From: Plantago ovata | Taxonomy: Eukaryota; Streptophyta; Magnoliopsida; Lamiales; Plantaginaceae | NCBI GenBank assembly: GCA_028274465.1 | Contig: CM051455.1 | Coordinates: 45,649,129 to 45,713,128, forward strand | Direction of reading: 5' to 3' | Length of the DNA: 64,000 nt | Shown: positions 49,890-59,709 of the stretch, in pieces | Numbering within the stretch: position 1 is the first letter of the stretch | Layout of the letters: each line of letters begins with the position of its first letter | Notes under the pieces: generated by a model | What the model saw: only the letters and a program-made list of their open reading frames with translations | The model's database searches: none | What the model was told of the DNA's origin: nothing | Made by a program: the position numbers and the translations under genes

Positions 49890-52338
49890 AGACACACAAG
49901 GTACTTATTTCTAGAGATATTCACTTTGTGGAAACTGTGTTTCCTTATCTTACACATGATGTTACACACTTGAAGGAGATAAATCATTATCTTCCTTCTA
50001 TTTTACCTAATGGCACTACTGGTACTTCTTTTCCAGTGCATACTTTTCCTGAACAATCTTCAGCTGTTGTGATACCATCTGCTCCTGTCAGATCAGCTAT
50101 CACCCCTGAAGTTTCTTCTCAGACTCCAGTAGCTATGATACCATCTGTCCCTGACAGATTTGTTATCATCCCTGGAGCTTCCTCTGAGATTCCTATTGAT
50201 TTACACTCACCTTCATCTCCTGTCATTGAACACAGGATGATTTCTTTGCCTAGCTCCCCCGTTTCTCCTAACAATTCCATTTCACCAGAACCAGTTTCCA
50301 AGAGTTGATTTCTTCTTCATCTATTAGTGACTCACCTGATATTATTACCTCTGGTTCTGATCATTCTTCCACAACTATTGCTTTCCCTACTTCTTCCATT
50401 GAATCTATCTTACCTCCCCCTTCTCCAGTTTTGCGGAGATCTACCAGAACAACACAAGATTCTACCAGATTACAAGGTTTTTCAGTATAAACTTTTTCAT
50501 AAACATTCAGCTAATGGATCCATTTATCCCTTGGCCAATTATGTTTCCCTTGCTCATCTTTCTCCTTCCTTTAAAGCCTATTCTCTAGCCTTTCTGATAC
50601 TTCAAGAACCATCTTCTTTTAAACAGGCTATTCAACATCCTGAATGGGAACTTGCTATTCAAAAGAAGTTCAAGCTCTTGAACAAAACCAAACTTGGACT
50701 GTGGTGCCACTTCCACCCAATGTCAAACCAATTGGTTGTCGTTTTGTTTTCAAGACTAAGCTTAAGACTGATGGTTCTCTTGACAAGTATAAGGCTAGGC
50801 TAGTTGCTAAAGGATTCACACAAAAATATGGCATTGATTATTTAGAGACTTTCAGCCCCGTTGCTAAACTCACTTCTGTGAGATTATTTCTAGCACTGGC
50901 TTCTCTATTCAATTGGCATTTAGAGCAACTCGATGTTCAGAATGCATTTCTGCATGGTGATTTAGATGAGGATAGCTATATGGAACTTCCACCTGGATAC
51001 CAGTTTCCGGGGGAATGTGCAGATATTTCTAAACAACAGTATGTTTGTAAATTGCAGAAATCATTATATGGTTTGAAACAGGCATCCAGGCAGTGGAATG
51101 CTACTTTCACTCAGGCTCTCTTGAAACATGGCTTTGTACAATCCAAGTTTGAGCATTCTCTGTTTACTAAGACAACAAATGGTTCTTTTGTGGCCTTGTT
51201 AGTCTATGTAGATGATATTCTTGTGGGTAGTACAGATGAGAAATCATTGCTTACTGTAAAGACTTTCTTGCAGTCTCAGTTTAAGCTTAGAAGCCTTGGA
51301 GAGTTGAAATATTTCCTAGGACTTGAAATTGCTAGAAACTCCAAAGGTACTCACATTTGCCAGAGAAAGTACACACTGGAAATTATTGATGAAGCAGGAT
51401 TGTCAGGTTGTAAACCAGATATCATACCTATAGAGCAAAATCATCATTTGAGTTCTAAATTGGGAGAACCTCTCAGAGATGCTTCTAGGTATAGGAAAAT
51501 GGTTGGGAAGTTAATTTACTTGACCATTACAAGACCAGATATCACCTATGTTGTAGGGATACTGAGTCAATTCATGTCAAATCCAACAAAAGTACATTTG
51601 GCAGCAGCCTGCAAAGTAATCAAATATCTAAAAGGAACTATAGGGCAAGGTTTGTATTATAAAACCAACACAGTTCCAGTTCTTAGAGGATTTTGTGATT
51701 CTGATTATGCAGCTTGTCCAGATACAAGGAGATCTATCTCTGGTTATTGCGTATTTCTAGGTGAATCACTTATCAGCTGGAAGAGCAAGAAACAAACAGT
51801 TGTGAGCAAGTCTACAACTGAAGCAAAATACAGGTCCTTAGCTCATGAGATCACTTGGTTGCTCAATTTACTGCAAGATTTTGGCATTCAACAAAAAGAA
51901 CCAGTAGTCTTATACTGTGACAATCAGTCCAGTATTCATTTGGCTAAGAATCCAGTTCTACATGAGAGAACTAAGCATATAGAAGTTGATTGCCAGTTCA
52001 TCAGAGAGAAGATCATTGAAGGCAAAATTTCAGTTGTTCATATCAGAACTGAAAACCAGTTGGCAGACATCTTTACCAAGGCTTTACCAAGCTACATGAT
52101 CAAGAATTTCCTTTCCAAGATGGGCATACATAATATATATGCACATCTTGCGGGGGAATGTGAAGATACAAAGGTGAATCATGTGGCTTTGCTACAAGAG
52201 AAAAGAGTGCTACACGGTAACAAGAAGAATAAGAACTTCATGATAAAGATCACTCAAGAAATGTTACAAGAAGAAGAGCAGAATTATCAACTCCTCTGTA
52301 GTATAGCTAGACATATTGGTGAAGAGCATGGTTGCTGA
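49890..52338 (+). pseudogene. Copia integrase C-terminal remnant, RT and RNase H, element 2
   Basis: It starts abruptly with KTHKVLISRDIHFVETVFPY, the end of the copia integrase region, followed by a Ser/Pro-rich linker with frame changes near 50300 and 50485. From 50644 a long clean frame of 564 codons encodes RT (KARLVAKGFTQKYGIDYLET, LDVQNAFLHGDL, LYGLKQASRQWN, LLVYVDDILVGS) and RNase H (GFCDSDYAACPDTRRS, KSTTEAKYRSLAHE, LYCDNQSSIHLAKNPVLHER). It reads through the polypurine tract into the 3' LTR before stopping at 52338. RT and RNase H look intact, but the element cannot integrate alone. Confidence 0.85.
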
Positions 52339-52485
52339 CGTGTTTAGTTGTGATAGGATAGAGTTAGTATTTTAGGCTCATGTTAGCATGATAAATATCT
52401 CCGGTGCACGTTAGCATGTTTGGCTATTTAGATTAGTAATTATATGGTTGTATAAATAGAACACTTAGTCCATCTTCACTGTGAT
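52159..52485 (+). repeat. Truncated 3' LTR of copia element 2
   Basis: Homologous to 47488-47815. Similarity ends after TCACTGTGAT, roughly 75-90 bp short of the expected LTR end. The next 110 bases are unrelated, then the duplicated block starts at 52594. Confidence 0.8.
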
Positions 52486-52593
52486 ATAAGATACAAGCAA
52501 CAATCAAAGCTCACACATTTAACACTATTTCTCTTCCATAGATAATGAAAAGACCCTATAAAGCTTATTAGCGCCAGACTCCAACCGGGAATG

Positions 52594-53228
52594 TTCGTTG
52601 CTGGTCCGAAGGAAGATTGGTCGGATCGGTCCAGGATCCGGGCCGGACCGGATCGGATCCTTGATCCGGCCCGTTTTTTGCTTCTTTTTTTTTTTTTTGC
52701 ATTTTTTTCCCTGCTTAGTAGTCTCTTTCCCGAGGCCCAGATTTGTTATTGTTTTGACTTTTTTCTGGATGTTTTCAGGATTTTATGTATGGATAATTTA
52801 TTATCTCGTTTTGTATTTTATATAGGTGGGTTTCTTGATTATTAAAAAAAATGCACTATTTTTATTTTATGTGACGAACAAACAACGATTTTGACTAAGA
52901 AAACTAATATGCATTAAGATACAAGTATTAATAGTGCAATACATAAATTCAGCAAACTCCCACACAACCATTTCTTTATTTTCTCAATTTTAAGCATTTA
53001 GCTACTACTAGTGTAAATTTTATCAGTCTGCAATATGACAAAATGCAGCCATTAGAAACCAACTGTAATAGAAATGCAAAATTAGAATCCCATCTAGCTT
53101 GGTTATCGATTCCTAGCTATACAAACTACTCTACTACTGAAGGCACAAATTCTATAAATCAATAATAGAATCACAACGCAAGCATAATACACAGTACTAT
53201 ACGGAAGCAAGTCAAGCAACAACCAGAT
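52594..53228. repeat. Duplicated block, copy 2 (upstream region of the PPR gene)
   Basis: Second copy of 42598-43290, same orientation. Identity runs to caagcaacaaccagat and ends within about 3 bases of the PPR start codon at 53231. Confidence 0.92.
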
Positions 53229-53230
53229 AA

Positions 53231-55264
53231 ATGAGACTGCTAAAAGAGGGTCTCAAGCTCCATTCCCATTCCATCAAATCCGGTCTCACACAATCACCAT
53301 ACAACGCCAATCAACTCATAAACTGGTACACAAGAAATGGCTGTATTAAACAAGCACGCAATCTGTTCGACGAAATGCCTGAACGTAATGTATTCTCATT
53401 GAACGCAATCATCAACGCTTATATCAAGTCCCACAACTTCAGCAATGCAAAAGCTTTATTTGATTCTGCTCCGTGCAAAGACACAGTCACTTATAACTTG
53501 ATGATATCTGGCTATGCAAAATCTAATGACCATGAAAATGAGGCTGTGGAGTTCTTTATTCAAATGCAGCACGAAGATGTTACGGCTCGAATGGACGAGT
53601 TTACGCTTACGACGATGCTTAACTTGGTTGCGAAGTTGAAGCTTTTGTGTTACGGGAGGCAGTTGCATTCGTTGATGTTGAAGAGTGGGAATGCCTTGAG
53701 CTTGTTCGCATTGAGTTCTTTGGTAGACATGTACTCGAAATGTGGGAGCTTTCGTGATTCTTGTCGAGTTGTTAATGGAGGGTGGGTGGATTCGGTTGTA
53801 AAAAATGCTATGCTGGCGGCTTGTTGTAGAGAAGGCGAGTTGGAGATGGCAATGGAGATGTTTTTGAGTGAACCGGAGTTGAATGATGTTGTGTCTTGGA
53901 ACACGATGATTTCAGGTTTTGTTCAGAACGGGCGCGAGGAAGAGGCGGTTAGCTTGTTTAAACGTATGCCAGAAGATGGATTTTGTTGGGACGAGCACAC
54001 TATTGCTAGTATATTGATCATTTGTTCTGCTTGGAAGAGTTTGAATCTCGGAAAGGAGGTTCATGCTTGGGTTCTAATGAAAGGAATGTGTTCTAATCCG
54101 TTTATTAGTAGTGGTATTGTTGATGTGTATTCGAAGTGTGGTAACATGAGTTATGCCGAGAGAGTTCACAACAGATTTGGACGGAGCAACTTATATTCCA
54201 ATACTTCCATGATTGTTGGATATTCAGCTAAAGGACAAATGTTAGCTGCCAGGAGGCTTTTCGATATGTTAGCAGAGAAAAATTTGGTTATATGGACTGT
54301 GATTATTTCTGGCTATGTGAAATTGCAACAGTGTGAGGACGCATTTGCACTTTTCCGTGAGTATGTAGTAAGTGACTCAACGGGCCCAGATCCTGTTATT
54401 CTTTTTAATCTACTAGGTGCATGTGCAATTACAGCTAGCATGGATCCTGGCAAACAGATTCATGCGTACATATTGAGAACGGGAATCAAGATGGACATTA
54501 AAGCCACCAGTACGTTAATGGATATGTATTCAAAGTGCGGAATTTTGTCATATGCAGAGAGAATCTTCCAGAGATTTAGCTCAAGAGATGCAGTGATTTA
54601 TAATGTTATGATTGCTGGTTGTGCTCACCATGGGTTCGAACATGAAGCTATTCGTTTATTTGAAGAGATGATAGAGCAGAACTTTCGACCTGATAACATC
54701 ACGTTTATCGCACTTCTATCAGCATGCCGTCACTCTGGACGAGTTGAAGCCGGTGAAAAGTATTTCTTATCAATGACTAAAGATTATGCTATAGAACCCG
54801 AAATCGATCACTACTCTTGTATGGTTGACTTGTACGGAAGGTCAAATCAACTCGAGAAAGCTTTGACTTTCATGGAAAAAATGCCTTTTGGACCGGATTC
54901 TGTTATATTAAGCGCATTCTTGAATGCTTGCAGAGAGCATAAAAGTGTGGATCTTGCTAAATTAGCTGAGAATAAGTGGTTGGAAATTGAAGATGACAAC
55001 GGGTCGAGGTATTTCCAGTTAGCTAGCGTTTATGCATCGGAGGGCAAGTGGGACGAAAAGGGGAGGGTGATGAGGACTATGAGAGGGAAGGAAGGGAAGA
55101 AGCGAGCGGGTTGTAGTTGGGTATATGTTGGTGGTGGAGTTCATACTTTTATTTCTGGTGATAGATCTCACACAGCAGCAGAGGCTATATATTGTATTCT
55201 TGGATGCTTGATTGATGAACTGTGTGATAGAGCTTGTATGAATGAAGTAGTTGTCCTACTGTGA
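53231..55264 (+). CDS. Pentatricopeptide repeat protein, PLS subfamily, E class
   Basis: A single-exon 677-aa PPR protein. PPR proteins of the PLS class bind organellar RNA, one repeat per base, and E-class members usually take part in C-to-U editing. Successive PPR motifs are clear: ARNLFDEMPERNVFSLNAII, AKALFDSAPCKDTVTYNLMI, NDVVSWNTMISGFVQNGREE, GKEVHAWVLMKG, MYSKCGILSYAERIFQRF and IAGCAHHGFEHEAIRLFEEM. The E region is at the C-terminus (KKRAGCSWVYVGGGVHTFIS, then GDRSH) with no DYW domain. The start MRLLKEGLKLHSHSIKSG aligns, from memory, with the start of Arabidopsis At3g18840-type proteins, so the frame looks full length. No strong N-terminal targeting peptide is evident. The upstream DNA is a duplicated intron block, so its promoter may be new. 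Confidence 0.93.
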   Translation: MRLLKEGLKLHSHSIKSGLTQSPYNANQLINWYTRNGCIKQARNLFDEMPERNVFSLNAIINAYIKSHNFSNAKALFDSAPCKDTVTYNLMISGYAKSNDHENEAVEFFIQMQHEDVTARMDEFTLTTMLNLVAKLKLLCYGRQLHSLMLKSGNALSLFALSSLVDMYSKCGSFRDSCRVVNGGWVDSVVKNAMLAACCREGELEMAMEMFLSEPELNDVVSWNTMISGFVQNGREEEAVSLFKRMPEDGFCWDEHTIASILIICSAWKSLNLGKEVHAWVLMKGMCSNPFISSGIVDVYSKCGNMSYAERVHNRFGRSNLYSNTSMIVGYSAKGQMLAARRLFDMLAEKNLVIWTVIISGYVKLQQCEDAFALFREYVVSDSTGPDPVILFNLLGACAITASMDPGKQIHAYILRTGIKMDIKATSTLMDMYSKCGILSYAERIFQRFSSRDAVIYNVMIAGCAHHGFEHEAIRLFEEMIEQNFRPDNITFIALLSACRHSGRVEAGEKYFLSMTKDYAIEPEIDHYSCMVDLYGRSNQLEKALTFMEKMPFGPDSVILSAFLNACREHKSVDLAKLAENKWLEIEDDNGSRYFQLASVYASEGKWDEKGRVMRTMRGKEGKKRAGCSWVYVGGGVHTFISGDRSHTAAEAIYCILGCLIDELCDRACMNEVVVLL

Positions 55265-55375
55265 AGCAAATGATGATGGTGCACAGAAGTTAAGCCGGAG
55301 CAGAATCTGCTAGGTGGTTGCCAAAAGTGTTAATCAGTAGACAAAATATATGAAAGAAAGATCAAAGATGTCATT

Positions 55376-55740
55376 GGACAGCCAATTAGTGCACAGGTTG
55401 CTGAGAGAATTATATCTCAGCTAGTGACATTGGCAACAGTTGATGAAGAGTCAGATATTTTGGTATGTCGATGTTTTCTGCAGCTTTGTTGTACTGTGTA
55501 CAAATAACGAGTGTTGAATTCCTCTTTGATCCAATGGTGATGTTTCTTTGCTTTCTTCTTGTAGCTGTATCTGAACTGCCCGGATGGGAGCGTCTACTCC
55601 ATCATAGAAATATACATGGCAAGGACAAGGCTATAATTTGTTTATAATTCAGTTTCTTTGCGTACTGTAATTCTTGCTCTCACTCATTACATTGATGCAT
55701 GAATTGTGGTCTTTGCAATCAAATTTTCCTCAGATAAAGC
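55376..55740 (+). pseudogene. Duplicated fragment of the CLPP6-like gene
   Basis: Homologous to 36817-37178: the end of exon 4 ([20 protein letters not shown] then TVDEESDIL), its intron, exon 5 (LYLNCPDGSVYSI) and part of the next intron. Because the intron is kept, this was DNA-level duplication and not retroposition. It has ISAQVAE where the full gene has ISAPVAE, and NCPDGS for NCPGGS. The end of exon 5 is altered and followed by a stop. No start, transit peptide or catalytic region is present. Confidence 0.85.
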
Positions 55741-56161
55741 AAATCTAATACTGTCCACGTTACTACTAAATCTCCTCCCCGAACATATTCTGACATAATC
55801 TTATATATTGCAACTAGGCCTAATTGCAACAGTGTGAGGACTTAAAATCTAGTTTGGACAATGAAATACAGTCAGACAGTTGACACTTGACAGAACGTTT
55901 GGGCTAAAGGTGAAAATTAGCTGTGGGGGAAAATTCGAATTAATTAAAACGTTTGGGCTTTCACTTGAAACCTTAAAAATTAGAAACAATAAGTAATAAA
56001 AAAGAAAAAAAGTAAAAGCCTCCCACCAAAGAACAGAAAAAAATTAGGGATAAGCGATTTTGATCTCCGTTTCAGCCCTTTCTCTATTTCCCTGTTCTAA
56101 TCGTCTCACAATCGTGAAATTAAACCAATATTACATTCAGAAGTGCTGATTTTTGCAGCAG
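55741..56161. other. Intergenic, HVA22 promoter and 5' UTR
   Basis: No gene. It is purine-rich near 55985-56050. The probable transcription start lies shortly before the ATG at 56162. Confidence 0.4.
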
Positions 56162-58503
56162 ATGGCTCTGTTCGGACCTAACATGTACAGCGATGTATGT
56201 TTCATTCTCGAAATCGAAAGTTATGTTCATGATGTATATCGATTGAGGAAAATCGTGATGATACTTTGTTGAATTTGTAATTTATTGCTAATTCTTATCC
56301 TATAGTTCCAGATTAAGTTACAGAGCTTGTATGAAACTGCGTTAATTGTTTATTGTTTTTGGTCTGATATTTTTACTGCTTGTTATTTGATTTTGTTAGC
56401 TGAAAGGATCTTATTGGCGATTTATTACTTTCAAAGTTGATTTGTTGTGTTGATAATTGATGTAGGTTGGATTAAAGGTGCTTCTGTCTCCTCTTGGTTC
56501 TAATGTTGTTCTTCGGACGGCGTGGTGAGCTTGAGCATTGTTTATATTATTAGATCTTATTTTAGTTTTGATACCTTGGGTAGCTATGTTTGTTCAGCTT
56601 CTGTTGTAATGTAATGTGGCTTATTATCACTTGCAGCTGTTCAGTGGGGATTGTGTTGCCTGTCTATTCAACATTCAAGGCCATCGAGGACAAGGATCAA
56701 GTAGAGCAACAGAAATGGCTCGTATATTGGGCTGGTTAGTAATTGCAAAATCTTAATGGAAACTCTTTATAGGTTATTTATAGCACAATCGTAAGAAAAG
56801 GTGTTTGCAAAACCTGCTTTTGATGATCTCCAGCTTAAATTGATCTGAAATGAGCTGATCTTTTGAAGTAGCTGTTTGTTGCAAACAATCACCGCAACAC
56901 TTAATAGCTAAGTTTACACGATTCTGCTTCATTTAATCACTTCATAGTAATCCAAAGTTTTGAAAACATGGACTTAAATAGTGGTCAGAGTATTTTCAGA
57001 TTCTTTATGCACTCTGGTTAGATCATGACATAACATTCTCTTATCCTGCTTTTGATATCTTATATTGTTATATAACTATACGTTCGTATGCTTGCAGCTT
57101 ATGGATCCTTTAGTCTTGCCGAAGTGTTCACTGATAAATTCATCTACTGGTACTTTCCTCCCCACAACTGTGTACTTCCCCACCCCCTCGATGAAAAGAT
57201 GTAGATAAATAGGAAGTCTTAAAAGAAGAAACACAATGCACATGTTCGTGAATTTGATTTCCTGCATTGGTTGCTCATGTGGTAATAGTTTTCACTAATG
57301 TGATCAGAGTTGCTGCTTTTAATTTTGTCAGGTGCCCCTTCTACTATCATCTGAAATTTGCATTTCTCGTATGGCTTCAACTACCTTCTATCAATGTAAG
57401 TGTGATTCAGTTGGTTTCTTTTGTTAAATGCCTGTCCATTGTACTGATTGTTATTTGCAGTATGACCTAAGCTAAGAGTCCTTGTGTTACAAAATTGTCT
57501 GGTGATGAATATGATCTAGTGTCTTGCTTTAATTCTTCTAATAATATGGAGATTTTGTTCAAATATTCATGCACTTTGTGCACCCTGTTTTGCAGGGAGC
57601 AAATCAATTGTATACAAGTCGTCTGCGTCCCTTCCTTCTAAGGCATCAGGCCAAGCTTGATAAGCTCTTAGGTGTCTGCTACGGTGAAATGGCAAGGACC
57701 TTATTTTCTAGTTTTGGCGTGTTTAATTGTTTTTTGTGGCAGTAGCATACTAGCATATTCTTTCTCCATAGGCAGTTCCCAAGAACAATGATACCTTCAC
57801 AAAACTAACAATGGACTAGAAAAATACCTATTTTGAAGAATACCCTGTTCTTTGATTTGTATCTTTGCTGAAATAATTTGCACTGGTTGGTCTGAATCTT
57901 ATGGATGACACTTGGACATTTCTATAGTTGAACTCAGTGTTTGGTCTGAATATTATGCAAGTGCATGAGTCAGATTAGTTTCTTGAACTGATTCATTTGT
58001 ATGAAGGTTTCAATCCTTGTGAGTTGTAAAAGGGATTTATATCATGAAAAAAGCATGTTAAAAGGATTTAATTATGCTGACTTTATCAGTCATATACTCC
58101 ATCAATCTGTCATCCACGAGTGACTATTGCATAAAAACATCAATCTTAAAATCTTAATATACACTACTTCATTCAAAATTAAAAAATCTTGATGTACCTA
58201 CCTGCAGGCGAAGTTTGTCAGTAACCACGAAACGGAATTTCAGGTTGCAAGAACAATCTTCAATAAGATTTTATTATCAGGTGTTTCTTCTGTTACTACT
58301 CATTTCAATTATATGCCATCATCGTTTATAATTTTAGCCTGAATTTACTTTTTCTCTCCTGAACAGTAAATCAGATGTTTCAAGAAGTCAGTCATCCTGG
58401 ACAAAGGCAAGTGAATGGTACTGCTGCTGCAATTGAAGGCCCTCCACAACATGATGAGACTTCAGAATCAGAATCGGACTCAGAAGAGTTTCATGATACT
58501 TAA
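56162..58503 (+). CDS. HVA22K: HVA22-like protein k (TB2/DP1/REEP family)
   Basis: A membrane protein of the TB2/DP1/HVA22 family that shapes ER tubules; plant HVA22s are often stress or ABA responsive. Eight exons: 56162-56194, 56466-56524, 56637-56734, 57098-57149, 57332-57395, 57596-57691, 58208-58280 and 58367-58503, giving 203 aa. Seen: LGSNVVLRTACCSVGIVLPV and YSTFKAIE, QQKWLVYWAAYGSFSLAEVF, YYHLKFAFLVWLQLP and YTSRLRPFLLRHQAKLDKL, in family order with hydrophobic hairpin segments. The acidic Ser-rich C-terminus (ETSESESDSEEFHDT) is typical of the long k-type members. Intron 6 uses a GC donor (ATG|gcaagg). No GT donor nearby gives an open frame. Confidence 0.94.
57692..58207 (+). other. 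GC-AG intron in the HVA22-like gene
   Basis: The exon ends GGTGAAATG and the intron starts gcaagg and ends cctgcag. This is the only join that keeps GEMAKFVSNHE in frame. The nearest GT (gtgaaa, 57684) would cause an early stop. Confidence 0.75.
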
Positions 58504-59709
58504 ATGAGAGAATACAACATTCTGCCACACCACTCTTCCATGTAGTTCATTTCCTTTCTGAAATACTTCAATTTACGTCTGGTCTTGGTGGTGCTGCTTC
58601 TTTTTTTTTTTTTTTTTTTGGACAAGTACTGTGACAAAAATTGTAAGTTAATATGTTCCAGAAACTTGGATTTGGTTAGGTTACATCATACAAGGATTTT
58701 GTATATACAAGGCTAGATTTTGTGATGTCTGTGTAATCTATGAGGCTCCTACTGTTTTGCAGGTTTCCTGTAATTTTATTAGTAGATCAGGGCTATTTTT
58801 ATTTATTTTTAACTCTGTACTAATACATGGTTTTTATCTTTAAACGTTTTGTGAAGTTTAGTTTTAAGGATCTTGTGCAAGTTCTATTACTAGACTTCAG
58901 TAGAAATGTAGAATTACAAGTTTGTTGATTGAATGCTTGTGTCACTTCTGAAGTTGCATGTACCATGTCAATTAACTTCAACTAGCAAACTATTCATTAT
59001 TGAAACGGAAATGACTTTGGTCTATACGGTTTATCGTCTAACACTTTTGATATGATTTTGTACTGTGTTTTCACATGTTATTGTTTTTGTTTTACCCCAT
59101 GAAAACTGCATACGTCCGCAAACAAAATTCAATTGACTCGCACAGTAGTTAGGCGAAAACCCACCCTCCGTGGTTAGTGATTTTACTTATCCACAGGTCG
59201 GTAAATAAACCATGGGTATACATACCCTATTGGGGAAGATGAATAAGGACTGAGTGACATACATTTCTCAAATTTTAATGCATGTAGTGCATGACAAAAA
59301 GGAATAACTTGTCTCTGTCCTATGTCCCATAGTTACAATTTACAAAAACAAGACTAAAAAGTCAAAATCACTATTCAAAATGAGCTCTTTCAAGTTTTAA
59401 TGCTAATGCAGTAATTAATTTCTCCTCCTACCTCTTGTCAGCTGTATTTGTACATGTGGTGAATGGTTCGATATATAAGGGTGACGGAGTCGTAACTTAT
59501 AAGGTTGGTTTTAGTCGTGGAGAAATAAAGTGGTTTAAAATCTTTAACAATACAAATAATTGTAATATTTTATCGATTAAAAAAAATTGTCACTCAGCTC
59601 TCAAAGACAAACAATTCATGCAATCATGGGAGTGGAATAATAAAGTAATAACAATAATAGCTCTGTTGCTGTAGAAATAGAATCGATATAGTTCGTTTCG
59701 GAGAAGAAT
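58504..59709. other. Intergenic between HVA22 and the arabinosyltransferase
   Basis: HVA22 3' UTR (with a poly-T run at about 58600), then AT-rich DNA. Small frames around 59435-59670 have no recognisable domain. The arabinosyltransferase promoter is at the end. Confidence 0.4.

Larger units (their letters stand above)
47488..52485 (+). mobile_element. Ty1/copia LTR retrotransposon lacking the integrase core, 3' LTR truncated
   Basis: The 5' LTR starts TGTGAAGATACAAAGG at 47488. The matching 3' LTR starts at 52159 after a GGGGGAA polypurine tract and agrees with it for about 325 bp (roughly 97% by eye), then diverges. The primer-binding site TGGTACCAGAGC (47903-47914) resembles the initiator Met-tRNA site. 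Gag, protease, RT and RNase H are present, but the integrase core is missing. No target duplication is visible because the right end is joined to foreign sequence. It sits 335 bp upstream of the BUD32 start, in the opposite orientation. Confidence 0.88.
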
